Source of the DNA: Teichococcus rhizosphaerae
GTDB lineage: Bacteria; Pseudomonadota; Alphaproteobacteria; Acetobacterales; Acetobacteraceae
Assembly (NCBI RefSeq): GCF_002631185.1
Contig: NZ_PDNU01000019.1
Location: 1-64,000, forward strand
Reading direction: 5' to 3'
Length of the DNA stretch: 64,000 bases
Below are positions 47,906-57,505 of the stretch, in pieces. The position numbers and the translations under genes were made by a program. Positions within the stretch are counted from its first letter, which is position 1, and each line of letters starts with the position of its first letter. Below the pieces are notes generated by a model. That model saw nothing but the letters and a program-made list of their open reading frames with translations. It was not told the origin of the DNA and ran no database searches.

Positions 47906-49009
47906 ATGAACCGCCGCGCCCTGCTCGGCGCCGCCGCCACCGCCGCGCCGGCCGCTCTCACCGTCTCCACCCTGGCCATGCCCGCCCTGGCCCAGTCCGC
48001 CCCGGAGCTGCGCTGGCGCCTGACCAGCTCCTTTCCGCGCAACCTCGACATCCTCTACGGCGCGCCGGAGCTGATCGCCCGCCGGGTCGCGGCGATCACG
48101 GACAACAAGTTCCAGATCCGCGTCTTCCCCGCCGGCGAGATCGTCGGCGGCCTGCAGGCGCTGGACGCGGTGCAGGCGGGCACGGTGGAGTGCGCCCACA
48201 GCGCCGCCTACTACTACACCGGCAAGGATCCCTCCTTCGCCTTCTTCACCGCCATGCCCTTCGGGCTGAACACCCGCATGTTCAACGCCTGGTACCGCCA
48301 TGGCGGCGGCGCGGCGCTGGCGGCGGAGCTGTTCGGCTCCTACAACATCGTGGCCTTCACCGCCGGCGACACGGGCGCCCAGATGGGCGGCTGGTTCCGC
48401 AAGGAGGTGAAGACGCTGGCCGACGTGCAGGGGCTGAAGTTCCGCATCGCCGGCTTCGCGGGGCAGGTCTTCGCCAAGCTCGGCGCGGTGCCGACGCAGG
48501 TGGCGGCCTCCGACATCTATCCCTCGCTCGAGCGCGGCACGCTGGACGCGGTGGAGTTCGTGGGCCCCTATGACGACGAGAAGCTGGGCTTCGCGCGCGT
48601 CGCGCCCAACTACTACTTCCCCGGCTTCTTCGAGCCCGGCGCGCGCCTGCACCTGATGGTCAACAAGGCCGCCTTCGAGGCCCTGCCCGCCGCCTACAAG
48701 GCGGCGCTGGAGACCGCCTGCGCCGAGGCCGACCAGGACATGACGGCGCGCTACGACGCCGCCAACCCGCAGGCCCTGCGCCGGCTGATCGCCGCCGGCG
48801 CCCAGCTCCGCCCCTGGTCGCGCGAGATCCTCTCCGCCGCCTGGAAGGCGACGCACGAGCTCTACGAGGAGACGGGCGCGCGGAACGAGCGGTTCAAGAC
48901 CATCTGGGAGTCCTATCGCCGCTTCCGCGACGACGAGTACAGCTGGTTCCGCGTCGCCGAGAACTCCTTCGACAACTTCGCCTTCACCGCCTCGCAGACG
49001 GTGCGCTGA
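47906..49009 (+). CDS. TRAP transporter substrate-binding protein (DctP type), orphan
   Basis: A 367-residue periplasmic binding protein. The N-terminus MNRRALLGAAATAAP then LTVSTLAMPALAQ is a twin-arginine-like or Sec signal ending Ala-Leu-Ala. The DctP core shows FRNLDILYGA-type region SFPRNLDILYGAPELIARRV, FQIRVFPAGEIVGGLQALDA, VECAHSAAYYY, FKIRG-equivalent GLKFRIAGFAGQVFAKLGAV and TLDAVEFVGPYDDEKLGF. This subgroup (alpha-keto acid or mandelate-like carriers) is typical for the latter motif. GGGAGG precedes the ATG. No DctQ or DctM genes are in the window, so the membrane partners must be elsewhere. Confidence 0.92.
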   Translation: MNRRALLGAAATAAPAALTVSTLAMPALAQSAPELRWRLTSSFPRNLDILYGAPELIARRVAAITDNKFQIRVFPAGEIVGGLQALDAVQAGTVECAHSAAYYYTGKDPSFAFFTAMPFGLNTRMFNAWYRHGGGAALAAELFGSYNIVAFTAGDTGAQMGGWFRKEVKTLADVQGLKFRIAGFAGQVFAKLGAVPTQVAASDIYPSLERGTLDAVEFVGPYDDEKLGFARVAPNYYFPGFFEPGARLHLMVNKAAFEALPAAYKAALETACAEADQDMTARYDAANPQALRRLIAAGAQLRPWSREILSAAWKATHELYEETGARNERFKTIWESYRRFRDDEYSWFRVAENSFDNFAFTASQTVR

Positions 49010-49171
49010 AGCCCAGGGGCCGGGGGCGACGCGCCCGCCGGCCCCGCCACGGTCCGCCACTCCCGGCCGGCCCGCCTCAACTCATCGCCGGCTCCATGCT
49101 GCGATGCGCAATACGGCATGACACATCCGGCGCCGTGCGGTAGTCCGGCGCACCCTGCGCAGGACGTTTCC

Positions 49172-49978
49172 ATGGACTTTGCTTCGCTGTTCGCCGCGGT
49201 GCTGATGGGCATCGTGGAGGGCGTCACCGAATTCCTCCCCATCTCCTCCACAGGCCACCTGATCCTCCTGGGCGAGGCGATCGGCTTCCATGGCCCGCCG
49301 GGCAAGACCTTCGAGATCAGCATCCAGTTCGGCGCCATCCTGGCGGTGATCTGGCTGTTCCGCGAGACGCTGATCCGCATCGCCCGCGGCATGTGGCGGC
49401 GCGGCAGCCCGGAATACTACTACGCCCTCAACATCGTGCTGGCCTTCCTGCCGGCCATGGTGCTGGGCGCCACGCTCTACGGGTACATCACCAGCCTGCT
49501 CTACACGCCGCTGGTGGTGGCGCTGGCGCTGATCGCGGGCGGCATCGCCATCATCGCCATCGAGAAGCTGCGGGCCGCGCCCAGCATCCACTCGGTGCCG
49601 GAGATCGGGCCGCTGGCGGCGCTGCTGATCGGCTTCGGCCAGGCGCTGGCGATGATCCCGGGCACCAGCCGCTCGGGCGCCACCATCATCAGCGCGCTGC
49701 TGATCGGGGTGGACCGGCGCGCGGCGGCCGAGTTCAGCTTCCTGCTCGCCATCCCCACCATGCTGGCCGCCACCGTGTTCAGCCTGTGGAAGAACCGCGC
49801 GGCGCTGGACGTCTCGGCGCTGGGGCAGATCAGCGTCGGCTTCGTCGTCACCTTCGTCGTGGCGCTGGTGGTGGTGCGCTGGCTGATGAACGTGATCGGC
49901 CGCATCGGCTTCACCCCCTTCGGCTGGTACCGCATCCTGCTCGGCCTGCTCATCCTGGGCTGGCTCGCGGCCGCGTGA
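49172..49978 (+). CDS. uppP: Undecaprenyl-diphosphate phosphatase
   Basis: A 268-residue multi-spanning inner-membrane phosphatase recycling the lipid carrier of cell-wall synthesis; it also confers bacitracin tolerance. The two signature motifs are GIVEGVTEFLPISSTGHLIL (active glutamates) and ALAMIPGTSRSGATIISALL (PGTSRSG with Arg/Ser). Eight helices are apparent, for example AFLPAMVLGATLYGYITSLL, ILLGLLILGWLAA at the end. The ATG at 49172 was chosen because the conserved first helix follows it, with AGGAC upstream. It is monocistronic. Confidence 0.96.
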   Translation: MDFASLFAAVLMGIVEGVTEFLPISSTGHLILLGEAIGFHGPPGKTFEISIQFGAILAVIWLFRETLIRIARGMWRRGSPEYYYALNIVLAFLPAMVLGATLYGYITSLLYTPLVVALALIAGGIAIIAIEKLRAAPSIHSVPEIGPLAALLIGFGQALAMIPGTSRSGATIISALLIGVDRRAAAEFSFLLAIPTMLAATVFSLWKNRAALDVSALGQISVGFVVTFVVALVVVRWLMNVIGRIGFTPFGWYRILLGLLILGWLAAA

Positions 49979-50047
49979 TTTTCTTGAAGCCGGGGAAGCG
50001 AACCGTCATCCTGCCGGCTCAACACCCCGGGACGGGCTTCCGCTGAC

Positions 50048-50671
50048 ATGTGGCGCGCGCTTCTTCTGGCTTTCCTGATCCCGGCCGCGCCGGCCCTGGC
50101 CCAGATGTGGCCGAACGAGACCGGCCTCGGCGGCGACATGATGACCGGCAGCGGCCGGCAGTTCGACCGTCTGCGCCAGGCGGCGCCCACCGATCCCGGG
50201 CCCCTCGGGGGCGGGTTCGCCGCCCCCTCCGGCCCTGTGGCGCCGGGCGCCATTCCGCCCGGCCGCGCGCCGATCCCGATGCTGGACTGGACCCCGCCGC
50301 CGCTGCCGTCGGGCACGGCGCGCCCCGCGCCCGCGCGCCGCGCGGCCCCGGCGCCCCGCACCGCTCCTCGCCCCGCGGCCTCCGCCCCCGCCGCGCCGCG
50401 TGCCGCCCCTGGCCAGGACTGGGAGCGCGCCCTGTCCGAGCGGGAGCGGGAGCTGGAAACGCTGCGCCGCCGGCTGGAGGAGGACCGCCGCCGCTACGAG
50501 GCGCAGCGCGCCGCCGCCCCGGCGCCACGGGCGCCGCTCCCGCAGGCCGCGCCCCAGCCCGCCCCGGCCGCCGCACCCGCGGGCGCGATCCCGTTGCCCG
50601 GCATCTTGTCCGGCGCGGGGGCCGGCGTTCCGGCCGTGCCGACCCCGGGTCCGCGCCCCCTGCCGCAATAG
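50048..50671 (+). CDS. Secreted Pro/Ala-rich protein with central coiled coil; function unknown
   Basis: A 207-residue protein that I do not recognise. MWRALLLAFLIPAAPALAQM is a clear Sec signal. The body is low-complexity Pro/Ala/Arg, except for a charged helix DWERALSERERELETLRRRL followed by EEDRRRYEAQRA that should form a coiled coil (about residues 122-155). The C-terminus is again Pro/Ala/Gly. It could be an envelope adaptor or periplasmic spacer. No ATG alternative is close. It lies 69 bp after uppP, so read-through is possible. Codon bias resembles the genome. Confidence 0.65.
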   Translation: MWRALLLAFLIPAAPALAQMWPNETGLGGDMMTGSGRQFDRLRQAAPTDPGPLGGGFAAPSGPVAPGAIPPGRAPIPMLDWTPPPLPSGTARPAPARRAAPAPRTAPRPAASAPAAPRAAPGQDWERALSERERELETLRRRLEEDRRRYEAQRAAAPAPRAPLPQAAPQPAPAAAPAGAIPLPGILSGAGAGVPAVPTPGPRPLPQ

Positions 50672-50720
50672 GGGGCGGGGCGGGCCGTCTCCGCCCCGCC
50701 CCGCCCTGCGCCGGATGGCT

Positions 50721-51368
<648 letters not shown>

Positions 51369-51382
51369 GGTCGTTGCTCCCT

Positions 51383-52144
51383 TCAGGCCAGGTTCTCGGC
51401 GCCGGCGGCCGAGGCGTTCGCGTTGGGCGGGATGGCGTCTGTCACGCGCTTGCGGACGGTGCGCTGCTCGATGCGCTTCTCGTAGCCCTCGGGCAGCTTG
51501 ACGATGCGCTTCACGTAGATGCCGGGGGTGTGGATGTGGTCGGGGTCGATCTCGCCCGGCTGCACGAGGTGCTCCACCTGCACCACCGTCACCTTCGCGG
51601 CGGTGGCCATTATCGGGTTGAAATTGCGCGCCGTCCTGCGGAAGACGAGGTTGCCCTCGGTGTCGGCCTTCCAGGCGTGGATGATGGCGAGGTCGGCCAT
51701 GATGCCGCGCTCCATCACATAGGTCTCGCCGTCGAACTCGCGCGTCTCCTTGCCCTCGGCCACGGCGGTGCCGACGCCGGTCTTGGTGAAGAAGGCGGGG
51801 ATGCCGGCGCCGCCGGCGCGGATGCGCTCGGCCAGCGTGCCCTGCGGGTTGAACTCGATCTCCAGCTCGCCGGCCAGGAACTGCTCGGCGAAGGTCTTGT
51901 TCTCGCCCACATAGGAGGAGATCATCCGCTTGATCTGCCGCGTCCTCAGCAGCAGGCCGAGGCCGGCGTCGTCGATGCCCGCGTTGTTCGAGACCACGGT
52001 GAGGTCCTTCACCCCGGAATCGCGGATCGCCTCGATCAGCGCCCCCGGAATGCCGCACAGACCGAAGCCACCGGAATGGATCAGCATGCCGTCGCGCAGC
52101 ACGCCGTCGAGCGCGGCGCGCGCATCGGGGTAGACTTTCCGCAT
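51383..52144 (-). CDS. scoA: 3-oxoacid CoA-transferase subunit A
   Basis: The 253-residue partner of subunit B. It has [80 protein letters not shown] and [20 protein letters not shown], as expected for the family. The C-terminal extension [20 protein letters not shown] is close to other alphaproteobacterial forms. The ATG at 52144 has GGAGAG upstream. The frame continues upstream without similarity. Its promoter probably lies in the gap before the divergent tRNA genes. Confidence 0.95.
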   Translation of the reverse strand: MRKVYPDARAALDGVLRDGMLIHSGGFGLCGIPGALIEAIRDSGVKDLTVVSNNAGIDDAGLGLLLRTRQIKRMISSYVGENKTFAEQFLAGELEIEFNPQGTLAERIRAGGAGIPAFFTKTGVGTAVAEGKETREFDGETYVMERGIMADLAIIHAWKADTEGNLVFRRTARNFNPIMATAAKVTVVQVEHLVQPGEIDPDHIHTPGIYVKRIVKLPEGYEKRIEQRTVRKRVTDAIPPNANASAAGAENLA

Positions 52145-52273
52145 TTGACGCTCTCCAGTTTCGGATGCCGGGGAGGCTACCGGCCATGGCGCGGCCGCGA
52201 AAGGGGCGCGGGGCGGCACGCCGCGCGGGAAGGGCGAGGCCGCGAAAAAGGCGAAAGAATCCTGTGCCCCCGC

Positions 52274-52302
52274 TTGCATGGGCAGGGCGCGCTCGTTATA
52301 CC
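52274..52302 (+). promoter_or_regulatory. Promoter of first tRNA-Ala
   Basis: TTGCAT (52274-52279), 17-base spacer, TATACC (52297-52302), ending 17 bp before the tRNA. The same two hexamers with the same spacing precede the second tRNA although the spacers differ, which strongly supports a real housekeeping promoter. Confidence 0.65.
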
Positions 52303-52318
52303 CCCGCCACTTCCCTGG

Positions 52319-52394
<76 letters not shown>

Positions 52395-52400
52395 GTTCCA

Positions 52401-52426
52401 CAGGCCGCCCCGCAACGGGCGGCCTG
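52401..52426 (+). terminator. Intrinsic terminator of tRNA-Ala copy 1
   Basis: CAGGCCGCCC (52401-52410), loop cgcaac, GGGCGGCCTG (52417-52426), a perfect ten-base stem beginning seven bases after the tRNA end, followed by ttgcattt. Confidence 0.75.
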
Positions 52427-52496
52427 TTGCATTTCCGGCCCTTGCCCGAGCCTCCAGCCTTCCGGCGCCTTCCTGCCAAGGCCACGTCAAGGCCGC

Positions 52497-52525
52497 TTGC
52501 ATGGCCCCTGGGCCGCCGCTATACC
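52497..52525 (+). promoter_or_regulatory. Promoter of second tRNA-Ala
   Basis: TTGCAT (52497-52502), 17-base spacer, TATACC (52520-52525), ending 17 bp before the tRNA. Identical hexamers and spacing to copy 1 with a different spacer sequence. Confidence 0.65.
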
Positions 52526-52542
52526 GCCGCCTCGCTTCCTGT

Positions 52543-52618
<76 letters not shown>

Positions 52619-52624
52619 GTTCCG

Positions 52625-52655
52625 AACGGGCCGCTCAGCCGCTGAGCGGCCCGTT
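52625..52655 (+). terminator. Intrinsic terminator of tRNA-Ala copy 2
   Basis: AACGGGCCGCTCAG (52625-52638), three-base loop, CTGAGCGGCCCGTT (52642-52655): a perfect 14-base stem followed by tcgtttggccgtttcgtt. It is unrelated in sequence to the terminator of copy 1. Confidence 0.85.
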
Positions 52656-52828
52656 TCGTTTGGCCGTTTCGTTCGCCCCGCCCGCCGCGTCGCGGCACCT
52701 CCCATTTGCCTCCCTTCCCTCTCCATGCTCTAGGCGCCTGTTTTCGCGGGCATCCTCGTCCATCCGGGTGATTTCACCGCGAAGGGATCTGCTTTAGCCT
52801 CGGCGCGAACAAACGCCGGAGGAAACAC

Positions 52829-53809
52829 ATGCCGCTCGCACGACGCGCCCTGCTCGCCGCCCCCGCCCTGCTGCTGCCCGGGCTGCGGCCCGGCACGGCG
52901 CGGGCCCAGCCCGCCTGGCCGAGCCGGCCCATCCGCCTCATCGTCCCCTTCGCCGCCGGCGGCGCGGCGGACAGCGCGGCGCGCACCCTCGCGCCCCGCA
53001 TGGGCGAGCGCTTGGGCCAGACCATCGTGGTGGAGAACCGCACCGGCGCGGGCGGCAGCGTCGGCGGCAGCGCCGTGGCGCAGGCGGCGCCGGACGGCCA
53101 CACGCTGCTGTGGGACGCCTCCTCCCACCTGGTGAACCCCGCCCTGCTCAAGGGCCTGCCCTTCGACTACGCCACCGCCTTCACGCCCGTCTCGCTGGTC
53201 ACCACCTTCCCGCAGGTGCTGGCGGTGAAGGTGGACAGCCCGGCGCAGGACCTGGCGGGCTTCATCGCCCTGGCCAAGTCGCGCCCCGGGCAGCTCAACA
53301 TCGGCACCCAGGGCAACGCCACGGCGGGGCACCTGGCGGTGGTGCGGCTCGGCCGACTCGCCGGCATCGAGGTGCAGCACGTCCCCTATCGCGGCGGCTC
53401 GGACGCGGCGCGCGACATCGCCGGCGGCAACCTGGACGCGGTGTTCATCACCGCCCTCTCGGCCGGGCCGGTGGTGGCCTCGGGGCGGGCGCGTTTCCTG
53501 GCCGTGGCGGCGGAGAGCCGCGTCTCGGTGCAGCCGGACGTGCCGACCTTCGCCGAGGCGGGGCTGCCCGGCCTCACCCTGTCCGAATGGGCGGCGCTGT
53601 TCGGCCCGGCCGGGCTGCCGCCCGCCATCGCCGAGCGGCTGCACGCCGTGCTGGCCGAATCCCTGGCCGAGCCGGAGGTGCAGGCGCGCCTCGCCCAGCT
53701 CGCCGCCGTGCCGGTGGGCAGCAGCCCGGCCGAGTTCGCCCGCTTCGTACGCGAGGGGCGGGAGAGCATGGCCACCCTGGTGCGGGAAGCGAACATCCGC
53801 GTGGAGTGA
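52829..53809 (+). CDS. Bug-family tripartite tricarboxylate transporter substrate-binding protein, orphan
   Basis: A 326-residue periplasmic binding protein. A Sec signal (RRALLAAPALLLPGLRPGTA ending ARA) is followed by PSRPIRLIVPFAAGGAADSA, the Bug hallmark, and GQTIVVENRTGAGGSVGGSA. The substrate loops are QAAPDGHTLLWDAS and the GTQGNATAGHL, QHVPYRGGSDAARDIAGG segments, then FAEAGLPGLTLSEWAALFGP. Bug proteins bind carboxylates or similar small acids. GGAGG precedes the ATG. No TctA/TctB permease is in the window. It is convergent with the SDR gene. Confidence 0.92.
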   Translation: MPLARRALLAAPALLLPGLRPGTARAQPAWPSRPIRLIVPFAAGGAADSAARTLAPRMGERLGQTIVVENRTGAGGSVGGSAVAQAAPDGHTLLWDASSHLVNPALLKGLPFDYATAFTPVSLVTTFPQVLAVKVDSPAQDLAGFIALAKSRPGQLNIGTQGNATAGHLAVVRLGRLAGIEVQHVPYRGGSDAARDIAGGNLDAVFITALSAGPVVASGRARFLAVAAESRVSVQPDVPTFAEAGLPGLTLSEWAALFGPAGLPPAIAERLHAVLAESLAEPEVQARLAQLAAVPVGSSPAEFARFVREGRESMATLVREANIRVE

Positions 53810-53921
53810 GCCACAGGGGCGCGGGCGCCGGCGGCCCGGCTCCCGCAGCCGGCCGGCGGCGCGGCGCCTTATCCCGCCGCGCCCAGGGGACCTCGCAAGC
53901 GGGCCGCGAAAGGGCCGCCGC

Positions 53922-54674
53922 TCAGATCACCACCCCGCCATCCACATGCAGGCACTGCCCGGTGATGTAGCCCGCCCGCGCCGAGGCCAGGAAGGCGATC
54001 GCCTCCGCCACGTCCTGCGGCTGCCCGAGCCGGCGCAACGGGATGCGCGCCAGCACCGCCTCCCACGCCTTCGCGTCCAGCGCCGCATGGGCGCCGGCGT
54101 CCTTCTGGGTGTAGCCCGGCGCCACGGCGTTCACCGTCACGGCGGGCGCCCATTCCAGCGCCAGCGCCTTCACCAGCGCCTCCACCCCCGCCTTGGCCGT
54201 GGCGGAGGCGGGGAACACCGTGCTGTCGGTGCGGAAATTGTGCGCCACGAAGGAGGAGACGGCGACCAGCCGGGGGTCATGCCCCGCCGCCAGCAGCGGC
54301 CCGGCGGCGCGCGCGAGGCGGAACAGCGCGCCCAGGATGGTGTCCTGGCTGCGGGCGAAGGCCTCGTCGGTGAGCTGCGCCACCGGCGTGCGGTCGGCGA
54401 AGCCGGCGTTGGAGACCAGCACGTCCAGCCCGCCGAGCGCGGCGGCCGCCGCCGCCACCAGACGCGCCGGCGCCGCCGGCTCCGCCAGGTCGGCCATCAG
54501 CACGGCGGCCTCGGCGCCCCGCGCGCGGGCCTCGGCGGCCACGCGCTCGGCGCCCTCGCGGTTGTTGCGCGCATGCAGGGCCAGCGCCACGCCGGGCCCG
54601 GCCAGGACCCGCGCCGTGGCGGCGCCGATGCCGCTGGACGCGCCCGTGACCAGGATTCTCCGCTTGTCCGTCAT
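53922..54674 (-). CDS. SDR-family oxidoreductase lacking the usual catalytic tyrosine
   Basis: A 250-residue short-chain dehydrogenase/reductase fold. The NAD(P) motif is LVTGASSGIGAATARVLAG, the second motif VLVSNAGFADR (NAG) and the C-terminal GYITGQCLHVDGGVVI. The active-site helix reads TVFPASATAKAGVEALVKAL: lysine is present, but the residue four before it, normally Tyr in YxxxK, is Ser. The serine of the triad may be in VAVSSF. This suggests a non-classical activity or a binding role. It is divergent from the 2-hydroxyacid dehydrogenase gene, 110 bp away. Confidence 0.88.
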   Translation of the reverse strand: MTDKRRILVTGASSGIGAATARVLAGPGVALALHARNNREGAERVAAEARARGAEAAVLMADLAEPAAPARLVAAAAAALGGLDVLVSNAGFADRTPVAQLTDEAFARSQDTILGALFRLARAAGPLLAAGHDPRLVAVSSFVAHNFRTDSTVFPASATAKAGVEALVKALALEWAPAVTVNAVAPGYTQKDAGAHAALDAKAWEAVLARIPLRRLGQPQDVAEAIAFLASARAGYITGQCLHVDGGVVI

Positions 54675-54784
54675 GCCTGCCTCCCTGCCTTGGCGCGGCT
54701 CAGGATAGGCGGGGCGGCTTGCGCCCCCAAGGGCACCCCCGCATCCTGCCGGGCAACAAACCGATCCGGAGGAGAATCGCGCCG

Positions 54785-55792
54785 ATGCTGACCGTGCTGG
54801 AGCCCGAGGGCCTGTATCCCGACACCGCGCTGGAGGAGGAGATCCTGGGCCCCGGCGTCCGCGTCATCCGCGGCGGCGGCGCCGGCGGGGTGGAGGAGCT
54901 GCCGGACGCGCTCTGCGCCGAGGCGGACGGGCTGTTCATCTTCCGGCACTGGCTGCCGGGCAGCCAACTGCACCGCTTCCCCAAGCTGAAGGTCGTGGTG
55001 CGCATGGGCGTGGGCTATGACCGGCTGGACCGCCCCGCCCTGGCCGAGCGCGGCATCACGGTGTGCAACGTGCCCGACTACGGCACCACCGAGGTGGCCG
55101 ACCACGCCGTGGCCCTGGCGCTGACGCTGCGGCGCGGCATCGCGCTCCACCACGACCTGCAGCGCGCCGACCCGCCGGCCGCCTGGCGCTACCTCGACAG
55201 CCCGCTGGTCCAGCGCGCCTCGGAGCAGACCTTCGGCATCATCGGCCTCGGGCGCATCGGCACGGCGGTGGCGCTGCGGGCGAAGGCCTTCGGCTTCCGG
55301 GTGGCGTTCTTCGACCCCTACCTGCCGAACGGGGTGGACCGCGCCCTGGGCATCGTCCGCGCCCGCGAGCTGGACGAGCTGCTGACGCAGACCGACACGC
55401 TCTCGATCCACGCGCCGCTGACGCGCACCACGCGCGGGCTGCTCGGCGAGTCGGCGCTGCGCCGGCTGCGCCCCGGCGCGGTGGTGGTGAACACGGCGCG
55501 CGGCCCCATCCTGGATCTCGACGGACTCGCCGCATGCCTGCGGGACGGCCATGTGGCGGGCGCGGGTCTCGACGTGCTGCCGCAGGAACCTCCGGTTGAG
55601 CGCATTCCCCCGCTGCTGGCGGCCTACCGCGCCCGCGAGCCCTGGCTGACGGGGCGCCTGATCGTCACGCCCCACAGCGCCTTCCACACCCCGCACGCCT
55701 TTGCCGACATCCGAACCAAGAGCGCGGAGACGATGCGCGATGTTCTGCTGGAAGGCAGACACAGCAACGTGATAACACCGGAAAGCGACTGA
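54785..55792 (+). CDS. D-isomer-specific 2-hydroxyacid dehydrogenase family protein
   Basis: A 335-residue NAD(P)-dependent enzyme reducing 2-ketoacids or a CtBP-like relative. The dinucleotide site is FGIIGLGRIGTAVALRAKAF; catalytic Arg is in VVVNTARGPILDLDGLAACL, Glu is in VLPQEPPVERIP, and His is in IVTPHSAFHTPHAFADI. The variant PHSAFHT differs slightly from the usual HxAG/HIAG. GGAGGAG precedes the ATG at 54785. The substrate is unknown. Its neighbours, the SDR and a Bug binding protein, hint at hydroxyacid catabolism. Confidence 0.9.
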   Translation: MLTVLEPEGLYPDTALEEEILGPGVRVIRGGGAGGVEELPDALCAEADGLFIFRHWLPGSQLHRFPKLKVVVRMGVGYDRLDRPALAERGITVCNVPDYGTTEVADHAVALALTLRRGIALHHDLQRADPPAAWRYLDSPLVQRASEQTFGIIGLGRIGTAVALRAKAFGFRVAFFDPYLPNGVDRALGIVRARELDELLTQTDTLSIHAPLTRTTRGLLGESALRRLRPGAVVVNTARGPILDLDGLAACLRDGHVAGAGLDVLPQEPPVERIPPLLAAYRAREPWLTGRLIVTPHSAFHTPHAFADIRTKSAETMRDVLLEGRHSNVITPESD

Positions 55793-55921
55793 CAAGAAAC
55801 CAATAGCGATCAAATCAGGCATCACTTTCGACGCGACACGACTGTTTGGGCGCGCTATTGCTACTAAAACGCGAGGGAAACAACTGCCAAGCCTTCGCTA
55901 ATTGCATGACATGCTGCGGTA

Positions 55922-55936
55922 GATCTCAGTGAGATC
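55922..55936. promoter_or_regulatory. Perfect dyad in AT-rich spacer before the glycosyltransferase
   Basis: GATCTCA (55922-55928), one base, TGAGATC (55930-55936), followed by cccacttttt. It lies in the AT-rich gap 55793-56040, 100 bp before the glycosyltransferase. It could be an operator, or a short terminator for the dehydrogenase gene given the T run. An additional long-range pair, CAATAGCG (55801-55808) and CGCTATTG (55853-55860), is nearby. Confidence 0.45.
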
Positions 55937-56040
55937 CCACTTTTTCGTGAATGACTTTTATTCGCCATCGCAGCATAAATCATTGCAACTCGCCAACTAG
56001 GGCGGACCGGCACGGGCCACCGTCCTTCTGGAAACCGACG

Positions 56041-57387
56041 ATGCCCTTTGATTCGCGCGCCGACAGCCTGCACGTGATCCTGGACGTCTCCCGGCTGCTC
56101 AGCTGCGGCCGGAAGCGCACCCCCTCGGGCATCGACCGCGTGGAACTGGCTTATGCGCGGCGCTGGCTGGCGGCGCCGCCGGATGCGTGCAGCTTTGTCG
56201 GCCAGGAATTGCAGGGCGGCTTCGCGCTGCTGCCGCGCCGCCTGGTGGCCGACCTGGTCGCCGCCCTCACGGAAGCCTGGAGCAGCGGCCTGGCCAATGG
56301 CCCGGCCTTCCGCACCGCGGCCCGCATCGGCGGGCTGGGGCGGGGGCGCCTGCTGCTCGGCCTCGGCCGCTCCGACCTCGCGCGGCTGATGAACGGCACC
56401 CGCCGGCTGGCCTTCCTGCTGGTGTCCCACCAGGCGCTGGACCGCAACGGCCCGATCGAGGCGATGCGCCGGGCGGGCTGCGCCTTTGTGCCGCTGATCC
56501 ACGACCTGATCCCCGTCACCCACCCGGAATATGCCCGCCCCGGCCAGGCGGAGAAGCACCTGCGCCGCATCAACACCACCGCCGCCCTGTCCGACGGCGT
56601 GATCGTCAACTCCATCGCCACGGCCGAGGCGCTGTCGCCCTATCTCGCCGGGCGGAGCGCGCCGCCGCCGGTGGTGGTGGCGCCGCTCGGCATCGACACC
56701 AAGCCCATGCCCTCGCACGGCACGCCGATCGACCCCTACTTCATCGCCCTCGGCACCATCGAGCCGCGCAAGAACCACCTGCTGCTGCTGCATCTGTGGC
56801 GCGAGCTGGCGCGCCAGCGCGGCGCCGCCACCCCCCGCCTGCTGGTGATCGGCAAGCGCGGCTGGGAGAACGAGAACGTCGTCGACATCCTGGACCGCTG
56901 CACGGTGCTGAAGGGGCTGGTGCAGGAGGTGGGCCAGCTGCCGGACCGCATGGTGGCGGAGCTGCTGCAGGGCGCCCGGGCGCTGCTCTTCCCCTCCTTC
57001 GCGGAAGGCTACGGCCTGCCGCTGGCCGAGGCGCTGGCGCTGCGGCTGCCGGTCATCTGCTCCGACCTGCCGGCGCTGCGCGAGGTGGGCGGCGCCGTGC
57101 CCGACTATCTCGACCCGCTGGACGGCAGCGCCTGGCGCAACGCCGTCATCGACTACGCCACGCCCGGCAGCCAGTCCCGCGAGGCGCAGCTGCGCCGCCT
57201 GGAGGGCTGGCGGACGCCGAGCTGGGCCGAGCATTTCGGCCGCGTGGACGAGCTGCTCTGGCAGGTCACGGACCCGGCCTGGCGGCTGCACGGGACGCAA
57301 AGGCGGATGCCGGCCCGCGCCGAGGCCGCCAATGGCTGGGCGGCCCTGCCGGGCGGCGTTGCCGCGCGGAACACGGCCATGCCATGA
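56041..57387 (+). CDS. Glycosyltransferase family 4-type protein
   Basis: A 448-residue GT-B glycosyltransferase. The C-terminal donor domain has FIALGTIEPRKNHLLLLHLW, LLVIGKRGWENENVVDILDR and ALLFPSFAEGYGLPLAEALA with the E-x7-E motif FAEGYGLPLAEAL. The acceptor domain contains PLIHDLIPVTHPEYARPGQA and DGVIVNSIATAEALSPYLAG. The pattern is that of mannosyl- or rhamnosyl-transferases of polysaccharide or glycolipid synthesis (GT4). The C-terminal 40 residues are low-complexity. It precedes the polyketide synthase by 118 bp in the same direction, so the two may cooperate in making a glycosylated lipid; this is inference. Confidence 0.9.
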   Translation: MPFDSRADSLHVILDVSRLLSCGRKRTPSGIDRVELAYARRWLAAPPDACSFVGQELQGGFALLPRRLVADLVAALTEAWSSGLANGPAFRTAARIGGLGRGRLLLGLGRSDLARLMNGTRRLAFLLVSHQALDRNGPIEAMRRAGCAFVPLIHDLIPVTHPEYARPGQAEKHLRRINTTAALSDGVIVNSIATAEALSPYLAGRSAPPPVVVAPLGIDTKPMPSHGTPIDPYFIALGTIEPRKNHLLLLHLWRELARQRGAATPRLLVIGKRGWENENVVDILDRCTVLKGLVQEVGQLPDRMVAELLQGARALLFPSFAEGYGLPLAEALALRLPVICSDLPALREVGGAVPDYLDPLDGSAWRNAVIDYATPGSQSREAQLRRLEGWRTPSWAEHFGRVDELLWQVTDPAWRLHGTQRRMPARAEAANGWAALPGGVAARNTAMP

Positions 57388-57505
57388 CGGCCCCGCCGCC
57401 GGCCGCGCCTTTTCCCGCGTCCGGCAGCCGACCGTTCCTCCCGCTGTTTCAAGACCTGGCGCTTCTCTTGCGCGGCCCGCCCTGCCGGCCGCAGAGCAAT
57501 ATGGA

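Noticed and set aside
55801-55860. Long-range inverted repeat CAATAGCG/CGCTATTG as an att or IR pair
   Set aside because: Arms are only eight bases with 44 bases between and no integrase or transposase nearby; could be chance.
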